Of a stretch of DNA of 64,000 bases, positions 52,554 to 61,444 are shown piece by piece. Position numbers and translations under genes: made by a program. Source of the DNA: Symbiodinium natans (taxonomy: Eukaryota > Sar > Dinophyceae > Suessiales > Symbiodiniaceae). Below the pieces are notes generated by a model that saw only the letters and a list, made by a program, of their open reading frames with translations, was not told the origin of the DNA and did no database searches. Position 1 is the stretch's first letter, and the number at the start of each line of letters is the position of its first letter. The stretch is taken from contig CAJNDS010002213.1 in NCBI GenBank assembly GCA_905221605.1, positions 1,266,934 through 1,330,933 of the forward strand, given 5' to 3'.

Positions 52554-53765
52554 ATGCCACCCAAGGGGTCTAAATCTGACCCGGCCTCTCCAAAAAAGCC
52601 GGAATCTGCTGCTGCGAAAAAGGCTGCCAAAAAGGCCGCCGACAAGGCTGTCAAACAGTTTCTTCCGAAAAAAAGAACACCTTATGCAATCTTCGTGTCA
52701 GAGCAGTACGCACGGATTCAGGACGATGTCAAGCGAGAGCAAGAGGCCTCGGGGTCAGCAGATCAGAAACGTCCACAACGTCTGGCATTCGACCGCATCG
52801 GAGACGAGTGGAAGCGCTTGGGCAAAAAGGGCCAAGAGCCATACCAGAAGAGGGCCAAGGAGGAGGAAGCCGCGTTTGCTCGAGCGAAGGAGCAACTCAT
52901 GTCTGGAGGGGCGAACGGCCAACCTCAGCATGGACCTGGCTCAAGCATAGGCGAGTATGAGCTCCTGGACACGGTCTTGTGGAGAGGAACGTCCGTGGCT
53001 GCCTATGCTGCACTGCACAAGGATCTTCGTTTCGAATCTGCTGCAGTGGTTTATGAGTCTCAGGCGGACTTCCGACATGAAGTAGGCATCTTGCAGCAGC
53101 TCTGGCGGGCGGAAGAAAACGATGCATGGAATTGTGATGTCTTCTTGCGTGTGCAGCAGGCCATCATTTGCAACGATCCGGTGAAATGCATCGTCTTTGA
53201 GAAGTTGCCTCGGCTGAGCGACGTGCTGACAAGATCTGGTCCGCTGAGGGGCCACAAGCTGCAGGCAATGGCTGCGCAGTTGGCGCTCGCGGTGACGCAG
53301 CTGCACGGACTGCAACTCTTGCACCTGGACTTGAGGCCGCATGCGGCATTCTGGAACGAGCAGGATTGCACCCTGAAGCTTGGAAGACTGACCTTGTGTC
53401 AGGCGGAGGCTGCGCTGGCAGCGCAATCACAGGACACGGCCGCGTACACTGGGCTCTACCGACCACCGGAGGTCTGGCGAGGTGCAACTCCATCCAGACG
53501 GTCAGAGAGTTGGGCATACGGGGTCACACTGATGGAATGCTTCGCTGGCACACATCCCTTTACAGACATGGAACAGATTTGGAGTTTTGATGCGACGGTG
53601 TCTGATTTCCAGGAGCTTGACAAGCGTGTTCCAGCCATGAGCTCGATGCCCCAGGATACTCGTTATGTGTGTCACTTGTTCATGCGGCATGTGTCTGACA
53701 GCAGAATGCTGGTTGAGGAGTTCTTGAAGAATCGCCCGCTGCAGCAGAAGTTGTGCCAGCAGTAA
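52554..53765 (+). CDS. HMG-box protein fused to a protein pseudokinase domain
   Basis: A single intronless 403-codon frame, ATG to TAA. Residues 1-35 are Lys/Ala-rich (KKAAKKAADKAVK). Residues about 36-112 form an HMG box (KKRTPYAIFVSEQYARI; later RIGDEWKRLGKKGQEPYQK), which is expected to bend or bind DNA. Residues about 133-400 have a protein-kinase layout: alpha-C Glu in FRHEVGIL (176), HLDLRP (257-262) in place of HRDLKP, PPE (303-305) for APE, and WAYGVTLMECFAGTHPF. The beta-3 Lys is absent (AAVVYE), the Gly loop is lost, and DFG is replaced by LGRL, so catalysis is unlikely although Asp259 remains. I infer a chromatin or signalling adaptor. The pairing of these domains is unusual. The lack of introns contrasts with its neighbours and could reflect retroposition of a spliced mRNA. 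Confidence 0.85.
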   Translation: MPPKGSKSDPASPKKPESAAAKKAAKKAADKAVKQFLPKKRTPYAIFVSEQYARIQDDVKREQEASGSADQKRPQRLAFDRIGDEWKRLGKKGQEPYQKRAKEEEAAFARAKEQLMSGGANGQPQHGPGSSIGEYELLDTVLWRGTSVAAYAALHKDLRFESAAVVYESQADFRHEVGILQQLWRAEENDAWNCDVFLRVQQAIICNDPVKCIVFEKLPRLSDVLTRSGPLRGHKLQAMAAQLALAVTQLHGLQLLHLDLRPHAAFWNEQDCTLKLGRLTLCQAEAALAAQSQDTAAYTGLYRPPEVWRGATPSRRSESWAYGVTLMECFAGTHPFTDMEQIWSFDATVSDFQELDKRVPAMSSMPQDTRYVCHLFMRHVSDSRMLVEEFLKNRPLQQKLCQQ

Positions 53766-53929
53766 CAGTACTAGGGCTGGCCTAGAGGACCTGTCGTTCT
53801 TCCTGCCTTGGAAACAGATAAACCCAACATGAATGCCAAGCGCTAACCCCAAGACCCGAGGCGCTCACCCTTGAAACTAAATATAATTGTAATAACCGCA
53901 CCAATCAGAGGTCTTATAGCCTTCAGGGT

Positions 53930-54180
53930 TTGGGGTTTAAACTTGAAAGGGTTTAGGGTTTAAAGGGTCTAGGGATTGGGTTTTTGGTTTTAGGGTTAGC
54001 CCTGGCTAAATTCGAACCCTTTCGAGTGTAGCTCCTCACGCAACCCTAACAAAAGAACCTCAACCCCAAGCCCGAACTCTTTGGAGCCCTTAACCCTCGA
54101 GCCCACAAGAGCTCCCTCCGGCAGGTCGCCGCTGCGTCAGCAGCCGCTCCATCAGCAGGCCCACGGGATTGAGGCCCTTG
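53930..54180. repeat. Segmental duplication downstream of the HMG gene, copy 1
   Basis: It shares long blocks (TTTCGAGTGTAGCTCCTCAC; AACAAAAGAACCTCAACCCC; CCCACAAGAGCTCCCTCCGG) with 54530-54760. Confidence 0.9.
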
Positions 54181-54529
54181 GGTCTTGTCAGGAGGTTTAG
54201 GGGTTTATAGAAATTGTATTTAGTTTGTGTCCGGAGTTTTGTCGGGATTTGCCGGGTTTTGTTTCTTGCTTTTGCTGAAATTTGGGGAGGTTTTGTCGGG
54301 TGGGGCTGGGGGGGTGGGGGGGGGTGGGGGGGGGGACTGGGAGGCTGGGGGGGCCTGAAGGATTGGGGCTGGGAGCTGTAGGGGCTTGTCTTTCACCATT
54401 CAGGGGCTTGTTTGGTGCCTGAAAGCCATGCTTTTGTCTGATGGGGTCTTACACTGTGAAGGATGAAGGGGTTATTGTGTGAGCTGCTCGTAATGAAACG
54501 CATACGATATCTCTTTTTCCTGGCCTTGA

Positions 54530-54760
54530 AGGTTTAGGGTTTAAAGGGTCTAGGGATTGGGTTCGGTTAGCCCTGGCTAAACTCCAACCCTTTCGAGTGT
54601 AGCTCCTCACGCAGCCCTAACAAAAGAACCTCAACCCCAAGCCCGAACTCTTTGGAGCCCTTAACCCTCGTGCCCACAAGAGCTCCCTCCGGCAGGTCGC
54701 CGCTGCGTTAGCAGGCCCTCCGGCAGGTCGCCACTCCATCAGCAGGCCCACGGGATTGAG
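54530..54760. repeat. Segmental duplication, copy 2
   Basis: It matches 53930-54180. Between the copies, 54240-54400 is a G-rich tract with runs up to nine G and no gene. Confidence 0.9.
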
Positions 54761-55061
54761 GCCCTTGGGTCTTGTCGGGTTTAGGGTTTAGGGTTTAGGG
54801 TTTAGGGTTTAGGGGTTTAGGGTCTAGGGTTTAGGGTTTAGGGTGATCGCCAACTTAGCTTCCCTGAGCGCGAGTCTACTGAAGCCGCTGGGGTCCCAGA
54901 ATTCCAAAGCCATGTGCAAGGCTTCTCTTGTAACCCTCGAATGCCTGAACTACATGGGAACCTTATCATATAAACCCGGAAACCTAAACCCTAAACCAGA
55001 AGCTGCGACAAAACGCTTCTAATGTGGCGCTTATGCAATTAACATTGGACCTTTCATACGT
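54690..55061. repeat. Upstream segment duplicated ahead of two genes, copy 2
   Basis: Partner of 52140-52482, here ending 30 bp before an ATG at 55092 and about 220 bp before the first secure exon of the hAT-like gene. A TTTAGGG array (54778-54842) is embedded in it. Confidence 0.85.
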
Positions 55062-55277
55062 TGAGACACCTGATTCCGTGACCTCAGCGAGATGGCATCT
55101 GTGCGAGGTCACAGTCCAGAAGGCGCGGGTAAGGTCAGTAAAGCTCGAGTTGAAGCCTTGCTTTTATTGATACTTGTTTGCACGTCCGGTGCACCTGCAG
55201 GTGCACATGCGAAGAGATGTCTGGAGAAGCACGGGAGTGTACTGGTCTCGGGTTCTAAGTTAATGTGGCATTTTCAG

Positions 55278-58200
55278 TTGTAACGCTACGAAACCTGAGG
55301 CAAAGCTGTGCATCAAGCGGTGCAACCGCTGCAAGTACATCAAGCATGCTGCTTCCTGGCAAAAGAAACTTGTTTATTCTACCAGCTCCGGGGGCACCGC
55401 CACGTGGCTGGTGGAGAGCGACAGCAACAAGCCATGGGGATTGGGGTGCGCAGTTTGCAGAGATGCTTGTGACAACCCGGCTGCATCTGGATCGGCCTTT
55501 GTCCAAATGAAGAAGGGTGCAGCCCAATACGAGGTGTGTGCTGTCTTTCGGAAGGGTGTTTCTGCATCTTTTTGTTCTTTCCACAAAAGCATAGCAAGGG
55601 AGACAGACAGACAGAGAGAGAGATTAAACAAAGGTAAATTGTAATACAACACGACTACTAACAACTTTAGGAAATGTGTCGCCCGGCTTTGGTCACTAAA
55701 ACGACAGAAACAACTTTAGGAAATGTGTCGCCCGGCTTTGGTCACTAAAACGACAGAAACTACTTCAGGAAATGTGTCGCCCGGCTTTGGTCACTAAAAC
55801 GACACGAACTACTTTAGGAAATGTGTCGCCCGGCTTGGATCACTCAAACGACACAAACTACTTTAGGAAATGTGTCGCCCGGCTTTGGTCACTAAAACGA
55901 CACAAACAACTTTAGGAAATGTGTCGCCCGGCTTTGCTCACTAAAACGACACAAACTACTTTAGGAAAAGTGGCGCCCGGTTTTGGTCACTCAAACGACA
56001 CTAACTACTTTAGGAAATGTGTCGCCCGGTTTTGGTCACTCAAAACGACACTAACTACTTTAGGAAATGTGTCGCGCGGTTTTGGTCACTAAAACGACAT
56101 GCGCTACTTTAGGAAATGTGTCGCACGGCTTTGGACTCGCTCCTCCTTGCTTTATATCTCTGTGCGAGGTGCCTATGACCCGGTTCGGGGGTATGCTGCA
56201 GCTGGAGGATCTTCGGCGTCACGGAGAGTCGGATGGGCACATTCGGAGCTTGGAGAAGCTGGGACAGCCAGCTGCATCGCCCGGGGGGAGCGAGGAGGAC
56301 AAGGCAGTGCCGACACCAGCGCAAGTGCGCCTGGCGCTTGAAGTCCTGCGGATGCCTAGCAGCGCGCAGGGTAGGTCCTACGAAGCTCGGTGCGAACTGG
56401 CGGGGCGAGCCGATTGCAGGAACTTTCCTGCGGGTCGCTCCTGCGCGACCGAGCACGCGCGAATCATCAGGACAGTTGCAGAGGTGCTGTGGGACGAGGC
56501 CCGGCAGTGGCCCGTTGCGTAGACGTGTGTGTGTGTGTGTGTGGGTGGGTGGGCGGGCGGGCGGGCGGGCGGGCGTGCTTGCGTGCGTGCGTGCGTGCGT
56601 GCGTGGGTGGGTGGGTGGGTGGGTGGGTGGGTGTGTGTGTGTGTGTGTGTGTGTGTGTCTCTGTGTGTGTGTGTGTGTGTCTCTGTGTGTGTGTGTGTGT
56701 CTCTGTGTGTGTGTGTGTGTGTCTCATTTGGGCTTGCGTGCTGATTCAGGACCGCAGGCTGGCCGCGAAGTGCAAGTCCGCTGGCTGGGCCGAGGCGGTT
56801 GAGTCTGAACGCTGTGCTGAGAAACAGTCAGAGGCTGGTCACAGGCTGACGTCCTGTGGGTCAGGACGTCAGCAAAGATTCCTTGTGTGTGAAGATGAGA
56901 CTTGTGGACCACAAGTACCAGGCGCCGCTGTTCAGTGGCATACTTGTTGCAGTTGTATGTGAATAATTGGTAGGCGTCGAAGCCAGGTTCATCACCGCAT
57001 GTTGGCGCTCTCAAAGTGCCACGGCGTCAAGGCAGGCATGTCAATAGTAATGTTGCTTGCGCAGAACACGTGCAATACCGTGCCCTCGCTCGGAAAAGTG
57101 GAGCACATGGGGAGAGTTTTGCAGAAGTTCAGCCCGGACAACCATGAGTCCTTCGCAAAGCTCTTCCAGGACCGAAGTCCAGGGTCTCCTGCAGTTCTGT
57201 GGGCCATGCGCGCACCTTTGCAGGTGTACACTGTGGATGGCGAAAAAGCTGAGGGACTGGCTGGGCGCTTTGCTGCCGCCACAGGCTCAGATGGAAGCGG
57301 TTCACCGCCAGCAGCGTGTACCAGCCTCGCAGCCAAGGCCAAGGGTGTGTTGCCTTCCTTGAAGCTGTCCACAAGATGCCGGCTGCACTCGGCGCAGCGA
57401 AGCTTGGAAAACTCCCTGAAGAGCGACGGGAACATCAAAATCCTGCTAGATGAGTTCGTTATGCGTTTGTCGTCACAAAACAGCAAGGACCCGGGCGGTT
57501 TCTGCAGGGCCATTGGCAACTCTCACAAGTTGTTAGCACAGTTCAGCGAGAAGGTGCAATCCCAGCTTGATTGTGTTCTGGGTCCGCAGATGAGCGCTCA
57601 TTACGCGGCTCAAAGGTTTGACAGTTGCACGAACTGTCTGCAGAAATTGATATTGTGCATCTCTTCGGTTGTTCGATTTCTCTTGGACCTGGCAGCATTG
57701 AAGAACGATAAATCAGCGTGGGCTGTGAAACTTCTAGCTGCAACCTGACAGCGTATGATGTATGCCGGTTGGCTCTTGTTTGTCCGTAGTACTAGGGCTC
57801 TGTCCGGGAACATGACTCTGACGGCGAGGTACTGACGCCCAGCAACATTCGGCTGCTTGCACTGACGACGGAGTGGCTCAGCTTGGTGTCTCCATTCGTT
57901 CATGAGTACGACAGGGGCGCCGCAAAGTCAGAGTCCGCGCCGACCTCTTCCACAGCTCGCATATCCAACTGCTCCAGGTTGTGCGAGAATCTGAAGCAGG
58001 ACGCTGTAGACTCACTTGTGCGGATGCTGCGTTCCAATGAATTACTGCTTGGGTTCACACAGGATCTCAATCGCACCTTTGCCTTCAAGTCCTTGGACGG
58101 CTCCACCGCCCAACGGCCTCTGGTTCTCAATAGCAATTACACGTCCGGGTACCTTCAGATAGCCGAGCAGCAGATGAAAGCTTTGAGCATCTTAGCCTAC

Positions 58201-60273
58201 AATGATAAGAAAACTTCTTGCTGTGAGAACGCTTGGGCGTCTGCAATTCGCATGATAATAAGCTGCCCAAGGCAGCAGCTCGGACATTGCCGTGTACCAG
58301 GATGGTCGCCTATTGTTTCACTCTGAAGGCTCGCGAACCCTAAACCCTAGACCCTAGACCCTAAACCCTAAACTCTTAAACCCTAAACCCCAAACCCTCA
58401 ACTAAACCGCAGGCGTGCCCGACGAAGAGTATGCTGCTCTGCTGGCGCCCGAATTGGGGTCCATCAAGAACGTGTCGGACTTGTTTCTCGAGTCCGTGGA
58501 GACTTGGCATCAAGCTGGTGTTGGGTCTGCTCTGAGCCCCTTCGACGTGGTCTGGTGGACGGCCAACAGATCAGACTCCACCCTGTTCCTCGTCAGTCGG
58601 CAATGGCAAACTTGCTCTCATTCCCTGGCCGGTGGCGCCTTGCGCGAGCCTGCACGCACTAAGGCCCGAGGTGTTGGATCCTTTGGCCAAGCTGCTGCAG
58701 CTGGACACACACGTGCTGCGCGAAGAGTACCTCGTCGCACGACCCACGGCGGTCTTTCTTGCCAGGCGCTGGCCGAGATATGGTAGTAGAGGTTTAGCGC
58801 GTGAGGTGGAGCAGGCGGGTTGGGTGGTGCGCAGGTCTGAGAGAGCCTACTGGCCCACGACTATGCAGCGCTTTGATCGGTTGAAATCACTGAAAGCTGC
58901 CGTCCTTCACTGAGACCACAGTCTGTGACATGGCATTTCCTTGGAGCACGGGCGTGTGTTTGTGCGTGTGTGCGCGTGGTATTTTCAGAGTTCTCAGGTT
59001 CGCTTCATGCTAGCAATCTTCGATGCCACTTCGGAGATCGAGACCAGCTTTAGCACACTGCGGCTGTTTTCAGGCGCATGTTCATGTTCGATGCTCGTTG
59101 AGTTGTGCGCAAGCGATTGTGGCGGTTCTCCGTCTTGCAGGCTCCATCAAGGCCAGTATGTCAGAGGAAAACAGGAATTGCTATCTGAAAGTCTTCTGCG
59201 ACTGCCCGGACCTGGACAAGGTGGTTTTTTTCTCAAAGGGCAATTACCAGCCATCCAGTCTTGGTTTCAAAATCCTGGACAAGTACCGGAAGCTTTATGG
59301 TGGGCAAGGTCGGAACACGAGACGGGACCGACTTCCACGAAAGTCCTTCTGCTCGAGGCTGAAATCCAAGGGCTTGGCGTCTTTCCAGAGACAGCGGGAC
59401 GCACAGCGGCGTTCGCTGCAGCAGCCAGATGCCGAGGAAGGTCTGGAAGACCTTCAGCAAGTCGTTGACTCCGCAGCAAGACGGCGTGCCTCTCCTAAGC
59501 AAGAGAAGCTGCGGGCAATACTTCAGGCAAAAGCTGCGGAGCTCAAACAGGACTTCGTTCATGGTCCCGGTCATGGCATTGCCGCCAAGTTGTCAGAGCA
59601 TGAAAGGAACGTGCTAAAGGACAAAGAGAAGCTCCAGAGGATAGAGATGAGACAATTGCACGAGCAGTTGGAAGAACTAGCCCCGGGACCCTGCACATTC
59701 GTCATCCTCGGTTCCTGTGTCCATTTGAAGACGCGTGCGAAGAAGCAGCTGGCCCGGGTATCTTCGTTTGCAGGTTCTGTGTTCTACAGTGCCTCGGAGT
59801 TCTTGAATGGCGTAAGCCAGGAGGTTGCCATGGACTGCAAGCGGCTCGTGTGGGTGTGCGTGGAGCCGGAAACCTTCCAAAAGGTTTTGGGGCCCCAGAA
59901 TGGCGTCGAGATTCCTGCGGCCGACGCCCAGGGAGAGTGTTGGAAGGAGGTTTCAATCATCCTGGCGACTCGCGTGCTTGGCGGGTATGTCGCCAGTGGG
60001 CAATGGCCGAGTCTACTTGCCAACCGACAGGACGCCTCTGTCCCCTCCCCGATCATCAGGCTTGGGGCAGCATACGCCCAGCCGCACAACATTTACATGT
60101 CCAAGCTGCCGGAAAAGCTGAAAGGATGTCTGAACCACCTCGATGCCATCCTGCGAGGTGGCCCCGAACAAGGGCATGTGCGCTGGGTTCTGCGAGGCAG
60201 CAAGAAAGAGTATCTGCCACTTGGCTGCAGTTTGGTTCGGCCAGGGTTTGTTCTTGCTCATTGTAGATGTGCG
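55278..60273 (+). CDS. BED-finger/hAT-transposase-like multi-exon gene
   Basis: Exons: 55278-55533 (CIKRCNRCKYIKHAASW; WGLGCAVCRDAC); 56169-56513 (MLQLEDLRRHGESDGHIRSL ... TVAEVLWDEARQWP); 56750-about 56860; 57065-57724 (LSTRCRLHSAQRSLENSL ... HYAAQRFDSCTNCLQKLIL); 57829-58291 (LTPSNIRLLALTTEWLSLV); 58413-about 58600; about 58640-58912 (LHALRPEVLDPLAKLLQLDT, EEYLVARPTAVFLARR); 59141-60273 (DLDKVVFFSKGNYQPSS ...). CxxC in one exon and H-x5-H in the next form a BED-type zinc finger. The HSAQR and AAQRFDS blocks and the Arg-Pro-x-x-LDPLAKLL helix resemble a multicopy hAT-like family of dinoflagellates; this match is from memory. Introns 55534-56168 (phase 0), 57725-57828 (phase 0) and 58292-58412 (phase 1, containing CCCTAAA) join in frame. 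The shift between the 58413 and 58640 frames needs an intron or is a frameshift. A start ATG at 55092 is possible, but its join is out of phase. The 59141 exon, with a coiled coil near EHERNVLKDKEKLQRIEMR, may belong to the same or a separate gene. Confidence 0.55.
55663..56140. repeat. 49-bp tandem repeat filling an intron (10 copies)
   Basis: Copies start at 55663, 55712, 55761, 55810, 55859, 55908, 55957, 56006, 56056 and 56105 (last partial). The unit is AACTTTAGGAAATGTGTCGC followed by CCGGCTTTGGTCACTAAAAC and GACACAAACT or similar. GTGTCG and CGACAC within each unit are inverted repeats, so each copy can fold. The array lies within the intron splitting the BED-type finger. Confidence 0.95.
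56525..56724. repeat. GT-rich compound microsatellite in an intron
   Basis: (GTGT)n, (GGGC)n, (GTGC)n, (GGGT)n and GTGTGTCTCT blocks lie within the intron 56514-56749. They produce spurious Val/Cys- and Thr/His-rich ORFs. Confidence 0.95.
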
Positions 60274-60274
60274 G

Positions 60275-60520
60275 GGTCCCTCCCCCCCCCCCCCACTGCT
60301 ACAGCGGTGACCGGCACGCCCGTCGCATTGCGGGGGGGGGAACCCCCCCCCCCCACAGCTACACCTGATTTTGGGTGGTTTTTTATGGGCCGTGGTCTTA
60401 TGTTAGCATATTTTGTTGGGCTTTGGCTTTTTGAGCCTTGCCAACATGGTCAAATGGGACGTAGCAGTGCGGGGGGGGGGAACCCCCCCCCCACTGCTAC
60501 AGCGGTGACCGGCACGCCCA
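60275..60520. mobile_element. Poly-C/poly-G flanked inverted-repeat element
   Basis: Direct copies of CCCCCACTGCTACAGCGGTG plus ACCGGCACGCCC lie at about 60286 and 60485. Between them, CCCCCACAGCTAC (about 60347) is inverted at GTAGCAGTGCGGGG (about 60462). The poly-C and poly-G tracts (9-14 bp) can pair, giving a snap-back unit of about 130 bp. It interrupts the open frame that continues from the 59141 exon. Confidence 0.6.
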
Positions 60521-60540
60521 GCGACAATCTTCCACATGGT

Positions 60541-60622
60541 GAGGGTTTAGGGTTTAGGGTTTAGGGTTTAGGGTTTAGGGTTTAGGGTTTAGGGTTTAGG
60601 GTTTAGGGTTTAGGGTTTAGGT
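60541..60622 (+). repeat. Interstitial telomeric repeat
   Basis: About 11 perfect TTTAGGG units, the right-most long array in the window. Confidence 0.95.
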
Positions 60623-60629
60623 TTTAGGG

Positions 60630-61240
60630 GTGGGAGCCCAGTGCTGCCAAATGGCTTCGTGAGACAACTCAGGAAGTCCCACCAGGAAACCACCCTGCCC
60701 CGCACCTTCTTAAGCCTCTTCTGCTTCGATGCCGCATCCTTCCAAACCGGAATGAGGGCTGTTTTGCGCGGCCTTGGCTGCATTCAAGGGGGACGCTATT
60801 ATGAAAAGTTTTCCGGCTATTCGGCATCCTATGTTTTGAGGTTCGCTATAATGAAAAGTTTTCGGGGCGGGACTGTTTTTTTTTAATGGTTTTGAGGTCC
60901 CAAAATATCTCAAAAGCTGCTGAGAGGTGCACAACTCAATATACTTCCTGACCCCTTCCCTGCCTGACTGTTTGGGGGCTCGTTTCATTCAAGCTCCTTG
61001 TCTGTTGCGGGGCGGCGGGGTTACATTCTTCAAGCAGGTCCAACATTAGGAAACAAAACCAAACCAAAAAAAAAAGTCGCCCGAGAGCTGCGAATGTAGA
61101 TTTGGCGGGGGGGGGGGGGGATCGTTGATGGTTTTGTCATGTTTCGGATCAGATTTTGATTTGTTTTGCTTCGGAGGGATTAAACCCTAAACCCTAAACC
61201 CGAAACCCGAAACCCTAAACCCTAGACAGGTGGCTTTGAC
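60630..61240. other. Intergenic interval
   Basis: It holds a short direct repeat (CGCTAT(T/A)ATGAAAAGTTTTC at about 60794 and 60845), a 12-G run near 61109 and a CCCTAAA fragment (61185-61225). No supported gene. Confidence 0.5.
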
Positions 61241-61444
61241 CCACTTCGATGTGTGCGCGCACTAGTCGTGGGGAATCGACCTGGCGCTCAGGAAGGAAAC
61301 AAAGGAGAAGCGCAACTTATGACATCCTCTGCTCTAGCAAGCTCTATAGTGCATGTGCTGTTGCAACCACTCTGTGCTTTGCATTTTCTCCGATGCATTC
61401 TCAGGTTCACTGTTGGTTTGCTCCTAGAGGTTTGGGTCCTGGCG

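Noticed and set aside
52941-53852. Antisense and alternate-frame ORFs over the HMG/pseudokinase gene
   Set aside because: They overlap a long frame with clear domain motifs and are by-products of GC-rich codon usage.
55663-56140. CRISPR array
   Set aside because: The 49-bp units are head-to-tail without unique spacers, and the context is eukaryotic and intronic.
56233-56962. Val/Cys-rich + ORFs and a Thr/His-rich - ORF
   Set aside because: They arise from the GT-rich compound microsatellite within an intron.
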